DNA of 64,000 bases. Origin: Rhynchospora pubera (taxonomy: Eukaryota; Streptophyta; Magnoliopsida; Poales; Cyperaceae). Positions 10,794 to 22,683 of the stretch are shown here, one piece after another. Every line of letters starts with the position of its first letter. Position 1 is the first letter of the stretch. The stretch is from contig CM051460.1 of NCBI GenBank assembly GCA_028095005.1, positions 288,812,653-288,876,652 of the forward strand, read 5' to 3'. Made by a program: the position numbers and the translations under genes. Under the pieces are notes generated by a model. It did not search any database. It was given only the letters and a program-made list of their open reading frames with translations, and was not told where the DNA came from.

Positions 10794-11287
10794 TATAGAT
10801 GAGATTATGTGTGTACGTACGAATCAATCTGCTTCTGCTAGAGATGAATTGACTTTTTTTATCTGTAGACCTTGTGAGAGATGGAACAAAAGGGACGTAT
10901 ATATATATATGAGAGGCGGTTTAGAGAAAAATGATATATATGGTAAGTAGTACCGGCGCGTTTATTTTGGAGGGAGGGAGATGCTTATCTGGTAAGTAAT
11001 AATAATAGCGCGTTTTATTTATGCACGGAATCTCTTTAGGTTTCCTAATTTTTTACTACTTTCCTTGTATAGCTTTTGCCATTCTTAATCTGGTCCACGC
11101 AAAGTTTGGTAAGTCGGGACTGCGTGATCCTTTGTTGTAAATATAGAAATTTCTTGAGTAAATTTTTCGAAGGTCAGTAAAGTTTAGGTATGATCCAAAT
11201 TTGGTCACTGAAGTTTAATTTGTTCCTTCACGATCACTCAACTTTGATTTTATTCAATTTTAATATTTCCGTTGGAATTCCGTCTAA

Positions 11288-12049
11288 GGCTGCTAATGGA
11301 CGGGACGGTCCATGGACAATGTGGACTGGACAAAGTTGGACATCTATGAATTGGACTACTTTACTTTTGGTCTGGATTGAAGTCCAGTCCAAGTCCAATT
11401 ATAAAGTCTAATATGAACGAATTATGGACGAATTGTGGACTTAAAGTACAAATGGATTCAATTTTAAATGGATGTGATTGTTTGATGTATGTACATGAAT
11501 AGAGTTTGAATGTGAAACTTATAGATTTCTTAATCTTTGTTGATTTTGTTAAAATTTACAAATGTCAAAATTTCAAAATTAATGGCTTATAAAATTTTAA
11601 ATTTTGAATTTCAAAATGCGAAATAAAAATTCAAAAAAATTTTAAATTTCAAATATCAAAATTTGAAATTTGAAATTTGAAATTTTCAAATTTGAAATTT
11701 GAAATTTTGAATTTTCAAATTTCAAAATTTCGAATATTAAAATTTTGAATTTTGAAAATTTAAAATTTAAAAAATACCTTATTTAAAATTTTGTAAATTT
11801 CATTTCTGTTTTTAAAATCTCTTGATTACCATAACATTTTTATCCACTCCTTTCTTTTATAGGTAAGTTTGTTTGAAAGTTGATCCATATGGTTAATTTG
11901 TGGATAATAATAGACAAATTGTGGACAAATAGTTGAACTGGACGTGGACGGAAAATAACTAAATATTGTGGACATGGATTGGACATAGAATTCAAGTCTT
12001 AATAATTGAACGGACTTAGACTTCAATTGGAACATGTCCGCTAACAGCC
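11288..12049. mobile_element. Non-autonomous element nested in the MULE arm
   Basis: It has inverted ends, GGCTGCTAATGGACGGGACG on the left and CATGTCCGCTAACAGCC on the right. It interrupts the left arm of the surrounding MULE: the uninterrupted right arm continues directly from the sequence before it to the sequence after it. The interior includes a low-complexity tract (about 11560-11770) built from TTTGAAATTTCAAAATTT-type words on both strands. No clean target duplication could be read. Confidence 0.55.
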
Positions 12050-12459
12050 CGTCGTATTCAGTCTAATTAATTGAATAAGGATGCAAACTTGGGATGCGAA
12101 TCAAAATGATACTTCTTTCTACTCATAGCAGCGATTCATTTCTCAACCATTCCTGTCTCTCTTGAACTCCATCTCCTTCAACAGTTCGGCTCTCTCTCTC
12201 TCTACCAATCCAAAGCACCACGATCTCTTATCTTGTTACTCTCAATCTCTCTGTCAGTTCTCCTAATTCGTTCTTCTTTCAAGGTTTTCTTCTTCGAAAC
12301 AAACTGTAATCACGCTGCAACTTGCATAGCTACTCCATCCCCTGTCTCCGTTGCTCTGCCTGCCTCACGACTGGGTCTGATCGTGTAGAGGTGAAACCTG
12401 AAATAACCCAATTACACCAATAGCAGATGATCTAAATCTTTGAATTTTTCTGTTGGCAG

Positions 12460-12595
12460 CTCTGTATTTGATATCAGTGTCTGTTCTGGCTGGCTTCTGG
12501 GGATAGTTCCTTGTAAGAAAGCTGGTGAAGTTTCTGGGACGGACATCTATCATTGTTTTCACTCTCTCTGGTCATCTTTGCTAGCGCAGTTACCA
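12460..12595 (+). pseudogene. Captured TauE/SafE (sulfite exporter-like) exon fragment
   Basis: After an intact-looking splice acceptor (TTGGCAG at 12453-12459), the plus strand reads ALYLISVSVLAGFWG, then a stop, then FLVRKLVKFLGRTSIIVF. After a one-base shift it reads SLVIFASAV. Plant TauE/SafE membrane proteins have this order in their C-terminal half, with glutamine where the stop (TAG, 12504-12506) stands. The fragment therefore has one nonsense change and one single-base deletion and cannot be functional. It sits inside a MULE, so it was most likely captured from a resident gene. Assignment is from memory of the family motif, moderately sure. Confidence 0.6.
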
Positions 12596-13798
12596 CGGAT
12601 ATTACATTTATCATATTTAATATATCCTTATTATTACCATTTTTTTTCATTTTTCTCCGGTCAGATTCACCGTTTAGTTTTTGACCTATTCAGTTTAGTT
12701 CAATTGTTTTCCCTTGAGAATCGTACTCTAGGACCCTGTACTACCAGTACGAATTATAGTGTAATCGTACATGTTTTTGGTACATGCATTAAAGTTTGTT
12801 GGGAGAAATTATGCTTTTTTACCCTGCCGTTTGAATTGATAGTACCAGTAAATTGTTATAAGAAATTATTTATTGATGTGCACCTTATGTTTGTTAATTT
12901 TAGGATTTGCGAGTACTACTGCGCAGAACATTACGATGATACGTAATCATGAATACACGAGATTTTTGGATTTTTGCACACGTTGAAGGAAAAGAGAAGT
13001 AGATAAGAAAAAAGTTGTTTCCAATAGAATAGAGTGTTGGTCAATGTCTAATTAACCTCATCTCTTTATGTAAAAAAAATAGAAATTGGTGTTTAAATAA
13101 AGGTAATTAATATCTTTGCATATGGGTTAGCTCCTTGTTAACCCTTTGCAAGTAAATGTGAAAGCCTTTGTTTATCCTATTGTTATTGTCTGGTTTAAGA
13201 AATATTTATTTGTAATAGTGAGATTCAATCATTTATTAGAGCATGTCTCTCTTATATGTATATATTTTCGCTGGTTTATATTCTGATATACTATCAACTT
13301 GCAGTTTGACAGTAGTCCTCCAATTTAACTATCCAAATTAGAAGATAAGAAGTAAATAAAATATAATTTATATGTTTTCGCTTGTTTATATGAAAAGCTT
13401 TTTAGAAAATAACGAATGAGGAACTGACATGACAGATAGATCGATTAGAGAGAGATTGAAAGTAACAAGATGAGAGATCGTGCTGCTTTGGGGTTAGTAG
13501 AGAGAGAGTCGAACTCTTGAAGGAGATGGAGTTCAAGAGAGAGCCAGGAATCGTTGAGAAGAATGAATCGCTGCTCTTGGGGTGAAAGAAGCATCATTTT
13601 GATTCACATCTTGGGGGAGAAATAAGCATCATTTTTTATTCACATCTCCACATTTGCATCCTTATTCAATTAATTAGACGGAAGTCTAACAGAGGGACTA
13701 AAATTAGACAAAATCAAATTGAGGGACTAAAATTAGACAAATTAAACTTTAGTTACCAAATTTGAAGTGACATCCGAAAAATTTTACTCAAATTTCTT

Positions 13799-15060
13799 TG
13801 CTAGCCGCTTTCCTTAATTGTAATTATGGCAATCTCAATCTTGTTTGCGCCAAGTTTGGAAAGTTGGGAGTGGTGGGTCCCATGTATTAAATATAGATTA
13901 GGATATATTAATTATCTTATAAGATGATTTGTGTTGGGGCCTCCAATCTCAGCCCAATGACCAATGGACTTCAATCTATGCCAAACTACAAGCCCAATAT
14001 AATTAGGGCCGAACCTTTACCTCTCGTTGGATCATATATCGAGTTAAAAAAAAGAAATTCAGTTGGATTTCAAATCAATTAAGTTTGTATCACGTCGGAT
14101 TTGCAGTCAGTTTCATATATTGAGTCCATAACCATAAGTCAGGTTGGATATCACGAGTCAGTTTGATTTAAGATAAATTGGAATTCAAGTCGCTCAATTT
14201 ATTATTTACTTTTAAGGTAAGTATCTATATAAGGATTTCTAGTCGAATTTTGAAATTGCGACATTTCACTCAAAGTACGTTGTTTTTTATCACTAGACTA
14301 GCAAACATACCCATCCAAATGGATGGTAAATTAGTAAATTACGGATGAGAAAAATTTACATATGTTCACTATTTCAAAATAAAAATTATTATTATTTTAA
14401 TGAAGTTTTCCATATTTGCCGTCACCTCTTTCCAAACACAAACACAATCACTTCAACAATAAATTTCTTTTTATTTTGATGAGTGCACAACTAATCTAGA
14501 AAAAAAAATTTCTATTAAAAGTGAAGAGCTTATAAACTTATAATTATTGCTAACATCCGGTCATTGGTTTAACGATCAATAACTAAGATTGTCTAGAGTT
14601 TATACCATTCGTCTAATTATTTTAGCTCTTGAATATGTGTTTTTATAAGTAATAGGATTAAGAGTGAGTTCTTGAGTCAACTTGATTATTTTTGGATAGA
14701 TTATGCGAGTGAAGATAGATTTTACCACTTCCGAAGTGGCAACTAGACGTATCGGGTGGGATTGGAGTTCGGCACTAACTCTACTTTTGTTTTATGTTTG
14801 TAAAAATATAACCGAATAGTAATACTAAACCAAAAAATGTGTATCCTCTTTTCTCGTTGTGCAAGAACATCCACTCAAACATACATACGAAATTACTTAA
14901 ACAAATATAAAATTAAACAACACCACTTAAACATACATATGAAATTGCTTAAACAAATATAAAATTAATGTAGCAAACTCACATATCTCAAGTACCAAGT
15001 AAATTTATTCAAAAAATGTACCAAGTAATATATATATATATATATATTAATATTATATAT
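13799..15060. other. Intergenic, no gene seen
   Basis: This is AT-rich intergenic sequence with a near-duplicated 40-bp phrase (around 14890 and 14935: ACATACGAAATTACTTAAAC / ACATATGAAATTGCTTAAAC) and a TA run at about 15028-15048. There is no gene. Confidence 0.5.
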
Positions 15061-15430
15061 GAGAATGGCTAACGCGCTATCGATGGCACGTGCCATCAAT
15101 TTTCTATCGGCTCGTTTTTCGAAATTCAAAAGTCAAACGGTCGATCCAAACCGTTCAAGTTGATCAAAATATTGAAATACCTTTGGAGACCAAATTTTAC
15201 ATTTTTCGATTTTTTTGCTATTTTTCAAATTGGAGGGCCTGAAATACTCTAATCATAATGTTTTTAAAAATATCATAATAAATAGCATAAAAATTGGAAA
15301 AAAAATATAAAATTTGGTCTCCAAAGATATTTCAATATGGAGAACAACTTGAACGGTTTGGATTGACCGTTTCAATTTTGGATCTCGAAAAATGACTTGA
15401 TGGCACGTCAGCCATAGAGTGTCATAGAGT
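15061..15430. repeat. Foldback MITE (copy d)
   Basis: The arms contain the palindrome GGCACGTGCC and the phrase TCGTTTTTCGA; the core contains GATCCAAACCGTTCAAGTTG and its complement CAACTTGAACGGTTTGGATT. It belongs to the modular foldback family and lies head to tail with the next copy. Confidence 0.65.
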
Positions 15431-15770
15431 CGTTTTTCGAGATCCAAAATCTAAATGCTCAATCCGAACAGTTCAAGTTATTCACCATATTAAAATACAC
15501 TTGGAGACCAAATTTTACATTTTTCGAATTTTTTTTGCTATTTATTATGATATTTTAAAAAAATATTATAATTGGAGTATTTCAGACTCTCCAATTTGAA
15601 CATATCAAAATAAATAGCAAAAAATTTAAAAAATATATAAAATTTGATTTCCAATGGTATTTTAATATGGTGATCAATTTGAACGGTTTGGATTGACCGA
15701 TTGAATTTCAGATCTTAAAAAAATATCTCAAAAAAGATATTTATGGCACTTTAGCCCACCTCTATATGTA
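15431..15770. repeat. Foldback MITE (copy e), adjacent to copy d
   Basis: It starts with TCGTTTTTCGAGATCCAAAA and carries the shared core (GAGACCAAATTTTACATTTT ... AATTTGAACGGTTTGGATTG). It ends near GCACTTTAGCCCACC. This is a second copy of the family abutting the first, so one probably inserted next to or into the other. Confidence 0.6.
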
Positions 15771-16510
15771 TATATATAATAAAAAAAATCAGTAAATCAC
15801 AAATTATATAATCATAGTATCAATAAAAGGAAACAACTCGCGGTTTTCATCGTATCCTATCTCAATAGAAAGCCTTGCGATCTAAAATTATGTATATATA
15901 TCCATAGACTAATGAATCTGTCTTCTGTTCTGTAAATTTGTACATGATTCACAGATGCATTCTGTATATGATATATGTTGGTGAGCGATTCTGGACTTCC
16001 ACAAGGAAAAAAACAAACAACAAAATATGGAGTATAATGGGTATCATAGCTGTCATTTCATTTAAAATTTTCAATAATATGCCTGGACCACACCCCTCAA
16101 AGAAAAAAAAAACACAGTTTCTCTCCTGCATGTACACATACTACTTACACATGCATGCAGCTAATGTATACAAGACTTTTTGGGGTTTAAACTTTTTATT
16201 AGGTACCAGAGTGAAGAGTCACAACAAGTTGACAGGGTCAAAAGTTAATTTAGATGGAGATATGTTACATATGTAGTAATGTAGTATCAGCGGTCAGTTT
16301 GTCTGGTCTGTACATTGGGGGACCTATAGCTGATCTCCTTAATTGTTTGCATGCATGCATGGGAAAATCTCTTGCCACTACTGTACGTCTATCTCTCTGT
16401 AGGCGTATTTTGTTGGTCCAAGTTGTGTGAGGTTAATTTCACCTTGTTTCTATTGAAGAGGCACCTTTCACACCTTATCTGCCCCCCAAAAGGAGCATCT
16501 CTATCTCGCT

Positions 16511-17189
16511 ATGGCCAAAACAAGTCCTAAAATTCTCTTCTTCCTTCTTTCTTCCCTTCTCTTTGGGGCTCTGTGTAGACCTGGTGCATCCCCCACCTCT
16601 CTTTACTAAATATAAGTTATGCAACTTGGTCTTTTCTACTTGTTTTCCAATCTTATCTTATTTTTTCATAATATATTTTGCAGATTATGAGGTCGTATAT
16701 AGCCATACAAAAATGCTGTCGTCAAACATGGAGAAACAACCAGAGGTAAAAGCATGATCTTGTGGTGTTGTGAGTTGTGACTTGTGTTGTTGCTCTTTCT
16801 TCATGCATGCATGCATGATACATGCACTCGAGTGCTTTCACACCTACAACAGTCGTTTGGAATTACATCGTTGATAGTGCTTTAAGATTAATGAAATTTC
16901 ATTTTGGTCCTTAATTTTTTTATTTTTTAAATTTTTCTATATGTTACATTTGCAAGGGAAATGGCTGAGTTTATCTTTTAATTTGACAAATAATTCCTAG
17001 GCTACTTTGAAGAAGGAGGTTGGGTTAATGGGTGAAAATGGAAGAAAAATGATAGGCTCAACGGCTCCAGCTTGCACATTCAATGAATGCAAAGGATGCA
17101 AATTCAAGTGCAGTGCAGAGCAAGTACCAGTTGATGCTAGTGATCCCATGAACAGCGCATACCGCTACAAATGCATCTGCCACAGATGA
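16511..17189 (+). CDS. EPFL9: EPFL9 / STOMAGEN secreted stomatal peptide
   Basis: This is a three-exon gene for a cysteine-rich peptide precursor of about 107 residues. In Arabidopsis, STOMAGEN is made in mesophyll and promotes stomatal formation through the TMM/ERECTA receptors. Exon 1 (from 16511) gives a signal peptide, MAKTSPKILFFLLSSLLFGA. Its donor is either 16583 (CCTG|GTGCAT, leaving the familiar CRP after the signal) or 16574 (CTGT|GTAGAC); both keep phase. Exon 2 is 16684-16745 and exon 3 is 17001-17189. The mature 45-residue domain starts IGSTAPACTFNECKGC and ends YKCICHR. It has all six cysteines and the AEQVPV and NSAY blocks of STOMAGEN. The pro-region is poorly conserved, as usual for the family. 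Identity is secure; only the first donor is uncertain. Confidence 0.93.
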
Positions 17190-19399
17190 GTTTTGAACTC
17201 AGATTAATATGTTTTGTTAATTTGCTTTCAAGTGATTGTATTTGTTGAATAAGTAGTGGTAAAATATTAATGTTTTGATTTTTCTTTTTTTATTTTTTGC
17301 CCACTTATGCTTGCTCTCTATTATCTTTTCTGTTATCCCTTTAGTCTGTCATATTTCAGTTGAAGGCCCCTTTCTTTCTGTTAGTTTGCTTTCTGAACTA
17401 TCCTAGACTTACTGGACAGTAGATCTGATTTTCAATTAATTCGATTGCTGTTTTGCTGTTTAGCAACAAACTTTGAATGGTTATTTAATCAGTCAACAGA
17501 AGCTTGTTCATTAATAATTGTCGTCTTGAATATTCTAGTAGAACAATTCCTCTGTTTTTCTCACCTTTTTTTTATTTTGAGGAAGCTGCTTTTTTCACTT
17601 GTTTGGTGGGTTAATTTTGGCAGAAGGATGCAAGAATTGAGCACATTGACTAAGCAAATATGCTTTAAGTGTTTAAAGCATGTCTGATATAATCAAAGGC
17701 TTATTTTCTTGGTCAACTAAAAATATACGCCATACGAAAATATTTATTTTGAAAAAGAAATGTATACAGAAAAAAAAAACCAAAGAATTGTTAGTTATAT
17801 ATGCAACTTCACAAAAGTTTGAGGTCTTAATCTCATGCACTGATACACAGGAATATGTGTATCATCAATCGTATCAATGAGTCAAACTGTGTAAAGTTTA
17901 AAATGATACGATACCCCTCAAACATGTATAATACAAAAATTGTATATGTCGCGATATCAAGTATAATCTGATATGAATATGATTGTCCATCTTCGCACAA
18001 TAGGCTGCTTGCAGATCACCATATATGCAAGAAATATTAGCAGATATTCTGCACAATCAGTTCTGTATAAGGATCGAGTTCGAGTTGAGTTGGGATCAGT
18101 TCGAACTCGGTTCAGTTGTAACTTGATCAGTTGACATGATCATTGAGTTGGAAAACACTTTTGAGTTGTTTCAGCCAGCTTAATTTAACTTGTCGCCAAC
18201 TCGAATCGGATCATAAATCAACTCGAAATAAGCCTATATATTTCCAATTTTGCTTATGATTTTTACAAACAATTTGGTCAAGAGAATATCGTTATGCAGC
18301 CGATTAATTGAATTTTTACCAACAATTTGGCATTCAAATTATTATATATATAAATATCCTTTATTAAAAAAAATGTTTTTTTACCTATTTGATATATGAT
18401 GTTGATGTGTATCTAGAGCTTATAATTCTTAACCCAATCTACACGTAATTCGGTTGCAATCATACAAACTACACTAAGTATATTTTGGGATCGTTCATGT
18501 AGACGGATTGTTTGACAAGTAGACCTAATTCATGATTGATGAACACTTTTTATAGATGATGATGTTTGGAAAAATATTTTGTTGAGTTTTTACTTAAAAG
18601 AAACAATTAAACAAGTTTTAAAATAAACCTAAGTTATGATTTCATAGATTAAAGGATTAAGTTTTATGAAATCAAGAGTAATTAGGGGTTCTGACCGCAA
18701 ACTTCTCTACTTAGCTAGTTTCAAATGGTCTATTTGATATCTCAAACGGTACGTTTGAACCATGGTTAAACTGAATTACTTATCTAATTTTATGCTTAAT
18801 CAAGTGCAAAATCATAATATAATCCAAAGTTATCACATACTAATAAATTACTTCTTTCCTTAAAAACTCTAAGATTTTGGTCATCACCTTTGGCTTAAGT
18901 TCCGTACATTATCTCACAACCATCGTTACAGGAAGCAATTCACCTATCGGTTACTAATTCATGTTCACTCATTAGCTACTAACAACATTAAGTAGTTCAA
19001 TCATAAATAAAACTCAAGTATAAATTATAATCACCTATCAACCTAGATAAGACCTTAGACTATTGGATGTAATCAATTCTACTTGAGCAATTTATGAAAT
19101 CACATAAACAATAAGCACATAAGAGAGAATTCAAAAGATAACTAAAACTAAACAAGCAATTCAATTAAATGCTTCTAAACGGTCCTTTTGCATGCACATT
19201 CGAGACAGTTGTTTGGATTGTCTCTAGCTCCTAGCTTGAGTGAACTTTCTCCAAAATCACAACAGGACTTAAAGTCAAGATCTACCCTCATTTATAGACA
19301 TCTAAACAACCTCTAGTCGGTGTAGAGAAGTGGAAATCATACTCAGTTCGTGTTTAGTATAAATGGAAATTAATGGAATCAGATTTAGAGAGAGAGAGA
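17190..19399. other. Intergenic, no gene seen
   Basis: Downstream of EPFL9 there is about 2.2 kb of AT-rich DNA without a supportable gene. Short frames exist but none has a family motif. Confidence 0.5.
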
Positions 19400-19790
19400 T
19401 TGACTAAAATGTACTTCTGCATACGGATCGTTTGTATTCTAAAATCGTTTTTCAAAAACTAAAATTCATATAGTCGATCCGGAGAGTTCAAATTGTTCTC
19501 CATATTGAAATCTCCTAGGAAACCAAAATTTTTTTTTTCGAATTTTTTGGCTATATATTGTGCTATTTTGAAAAAAAAATACTATAAAGGAGTATTTTTG
19601 ACCTTTCAATTTGAAAATAACATAATATATAGCAAAAAAAATTGAAAAAATGTAAAATTTGGCCTTGAAGGATATTTTTATATGGAGAACAAATTGAACG
19701 GTTTGGATTGACTGTTTGAATTTTAGAATTTGAAAAACGACTTCAGCATACGGGTTTGATTTGTATGTTGGAGTATACTTTAACCAATAT
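19400..19790. repeat. Foldback MITE (copy f)
   Basis: The left arm (CTTCTGCATACGGATCG) pairs loosely with the right arm (CGACTTCAGCATACGGG inverted). The core shows CATATTGAAATCTCCTAGG, AAAATTTGGCCTTGAAGG and AATTGAACGGTTTGGATTG, as in other family members. Confidence 0.55.
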
Positions 19791-19799
19791 ATATATAGA

Positions 19800-20235
19800 G
19801 AAAATTTAATATGCACTATAGTGCATAGAGCTTTCTAGTTCAAAATGATCAAAACTATGGTGAGATGCGATCAAAACTCATTAATCTGGTTCAAAATGAT
19901 CGATCCAAACCGTGAATTATGATCTCGTTATTGAAATCTTCTTGTAGACCAAATTTTATATTTTTTCAGAATTTTTAAGTATTTTTTTCCGGATTTGTAA
20001 GAATGATAATTTTTGAACGGTACCGAACTAATTAGATTAACGATTTTCTAAAATTTTAAAAAATACTTACAAATTTTGAAAAAAAATGTAAATTTTAGTC
20101 TGCATGGAGATTTCAATAGAGAGATCATATTAGACGGTTTGAATCAGTCATTTTGAACCAAATTCATAAGTTTTGATCGCATCTCAGGGAAGATTTTTTG
20201 TGATGTATCTCACCATAGCTTAACTCTATATATAT
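19800..20235. repeat. Foldback MITE (copy g)
   Basis: The left arm contains the palindrome ATGCACTATAGTGCAT. The core shows CGATCCAAACCGTGAATTAT and its inverse, and the right end is ATCTCACCATAGCTTAACTC. The right arm closely resembles that of copy h (53209 and 59014-59110). Confidence 0.6.
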
Positions 20236-21359
20236 ATAGATTAATTAATTGTCTGATTAATATGTTTAGTGACCGACAAATTGAATTTGATTTCATTTGG
20301 TGTATGTAACGATTTTGACCATTGTCAACGATTCATTAGAATACTAATCTTTTTTTTTCCCTTTGAAATTGGCAGACTCATGGACCTTCGTTGGAGTCTT
20401 TTACAATATTGTTAAAATTTAAAAAGTACTGCTACGTGGTTCACACGTGACTGGTCCCAAGTATTACTCCCGAGCAAAATCAAATAGGGGCCTGGTTTTT
20501 TGAACCAAAAGGGGTCACATGGGGTACTTTACTTTTTATTTGTTTGCATCTCTCGGCCAGTCAAATAATTTCTACAACTCTCTGGACTCTTAATATTTAA
20601 AAATAAATAATTTCCAAAAAAATATTTTAAAATAAATTAAAATTAAACTTAAAAAGAAAAAAAACCAAGAATTGAGGGGATGTGGACTTGTGGTGTCTAG
20701 GTCTAGATTGGATTTGGCATATGCTAATGTTTGGTACTGTACATTAAGTACAGATCCTATCTAGACTGGGCCATAATGTCAAGCTAAACAGTGGGCTGGA
20801 TTGCTGTTTGATTGAGGAGCCTGGCTGCCTGGTTGTTAATAGTGGTATCCAACAGCCGGTATGATGTGCACCCTTCATTTATCTTTCATCTAATTTATTC
20901 ATTGGATTAATTAAACGGAGCTGATAAGTACAATCAAAATTCTAAAACAATCAAATAATCACAGCTATTTTTGACAAATTCGCTAATCTTCACTTTCCGA
21001 AATTAGAAACTGTGTTTTCATGAAACGAGTTCGCTCCCTCTCTGTCCGCACGCCCCTCACCCCTCACTCTCACCCCCTTCCCTCTAGCGTCTCTCTTCCG
21101 TTGCTCACCCCTCCTCTCCGCGTCTCTCTCATGTCGCACTCTCACCCTCTCTCTCTCTCTCGTCGCGCACATCGCCTCCCGTCGCACAGCCCTACCGTCG
21201 CCGTTGCCATCGCCATCGCGCCTCTTTTCCGTCGCCGTCGAGCCTCCTCTCCCGTCGCAGCCCTCCCTTCTTTATAACAAAAACAGTATCAGAATCAGAT
21301 ACAAATGTTATTTACTCCCATACATGTATTAAATAATATCTTGTAAGTATTTAGTTACT
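20236..21359. other. Intergenic with a C/T-rich island
   Basis: No gene is seen. The stretch 21010-21270 is strongly C- and T-rich and opens long frames of low complexity on both strands (RERER- or SLSL-type), which I do not regard as coding. Confidence 0.5.
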
Positions 21360-21740
21360 CCCAAACAATAACATAATCAGATCTGAATGTAATTTACTCA
21401 ATTACATATATTAGATACTCCCTTATACTCATTGTGACTCCCTTATAGTTATTTAATTACTTCCAAACAATAGCAGAATCAGATCAGATTTTTATTTACT
21501 CTCTTATATGTATTAGATACTCTCTTATACATGTTATTCACTCAATAATAGTCATTTAGTTACTCCCAAACAATAGCAGAATCAGATTTGAATGTTATTT
21601 ATCAGATTAGATTGTTATTTACTTCGATACTCCCGTATACTTGTTATTCACTCCCTTATAATAATTTAGTTACTCTCAAACAATAGCAGAATCAGATTTG
21701 AATGTTATTTATCAGATCAGATTGTTATTTACTCCCTTAT
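21360..21740 (+). repeat. Degenerate ~105-bp tandem repeat, four units
   Basis: The anchor phrase CAAACAATAGCAGAATCAGA recurs at about 21364 (variant), 21464, 21568 and 21677, a spacing of 100-110 bp. Between anchors each unit has TTATTTACTCCCTTATA and GTTACTCCCAAAC phrases. It is non-coding. Confidence 0.7.
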
Positions 21741-22683
21741 ATCGGAATAAAGATGAGAAGAAGAGAGAATTGAAGGCGAAGAGGAGAGTACAGGAGATAG
21801 AAACAAATCAAAGGGAAACGAAATAAGAGATAAAAAGGAGGAGAAGGTGAGGGGAGGGGAGCAAGACTCAGGAGACGCGCGCTGTGATTGCTTGTTTGCC
21901 CCTCCGGATTGTCGTAAGTAATTTCCTTAACTAAATATGAAAATAACTCCTCTCCCCTTTCTTTTTCTTTTCTTTTCCTCTTTACTAAAGCTCTACTCTC
22001 TTCTCTTTTTTTTTTTAAGATAAACACTTATAACAACAAAGCGAATACTTGAAATAACAAAACAAGCAGACATAAATATTGCTTAAACAAAGAAACAAAA
22101 TAAACAGATACAACAAACAAAGTGAATATTTACAACAATGAACTGAATATATATACAAATTTGTTAAGAAATAAATGATCATATTCAACATACAAATTAA
22201 ACACAAGAAACAAAGTGAACAAATACAACTATTAAAAACGTCTTTAGTATTGCTGACTTAGTACATATTAAATACTCTCTTGTTATAACTAAATGAACAG
22301 TTATGTCTATTAGATACTTTTTTATTATAACTAAATTAATAATTATATCTATTAGATACTCTCTTAGCTAGTACAACTAACTGAATAAGAATTAGATACT
22401 TGTTTGTTATAACAAATTGAACATTTATAAATATTAAATAATTCCTTAGTGTTATTAAGTATCATGGCATGTAGAATTATTAGAGAGAAGGAAAACAAAA
22501 ATTATAAAGGAGAAAGAGGTGGAAACATGGAGGAGAATGAGAAAGATGATAGAAAAAAATAGGAAACGAGGTGATATGCGCTCTGAAGGATGAATGGGAG
22601 AAAATAGATGACGGAGTGAATGAGAAAGAGAAGATAGGCGCTCTGAAGGATGAATGTAATATCTCCTTCTTCCCTCTTCTTGA
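21741..22683. other. Intergenic; AACAAA/GTGAATA-rich sequence
   Basis: This stretch has GA-rich DNA at 21750-21870, followed by AT-rich sequence with loosely repeated ACAACAAACAAAGTGAA phrases that also occur in the foldback at 24577. No gene is seen. Confidence 0.45.

Larger units (their letters stand above)
11156..13789. mobile_element. Mutator-like element (Pack-MULE), 2.6 kb
   Basis: The ends are inverted (GAGTAAATTTTTCGAAGGTC on the left; the right end is the complement of GAGTAAAATTTTTCGGATGT). They are flanked by a perfect 9-bp repeat, AAATTTCTT, at 11147-11155 and 13790-13798. The inverted arms continue inward: left 12090-12250 and right 13440-13690 pair over CT/GA-rich sequence. The left arm is broken by a second element at 11288-12049. 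No transposase is present. The interior carries a decayed exon of a TauE/SafE-family gene (12460-12595), so this is a Pack-MULE. The element at 30107 has closely related ends. Confidence 0.85.

Noticed and set aside
12440..12946. 168-codon frame as a real gene.
   Set aside because: The meaningful homology is in another frame (TauE/SafE fragment); this frame is accidental and lies inside a MULE.
20990..21277. Frames with RERER- or SLSL-type sequence on both strands.
   Set aside because: Low-complexity C/T-rich island; no coding features.
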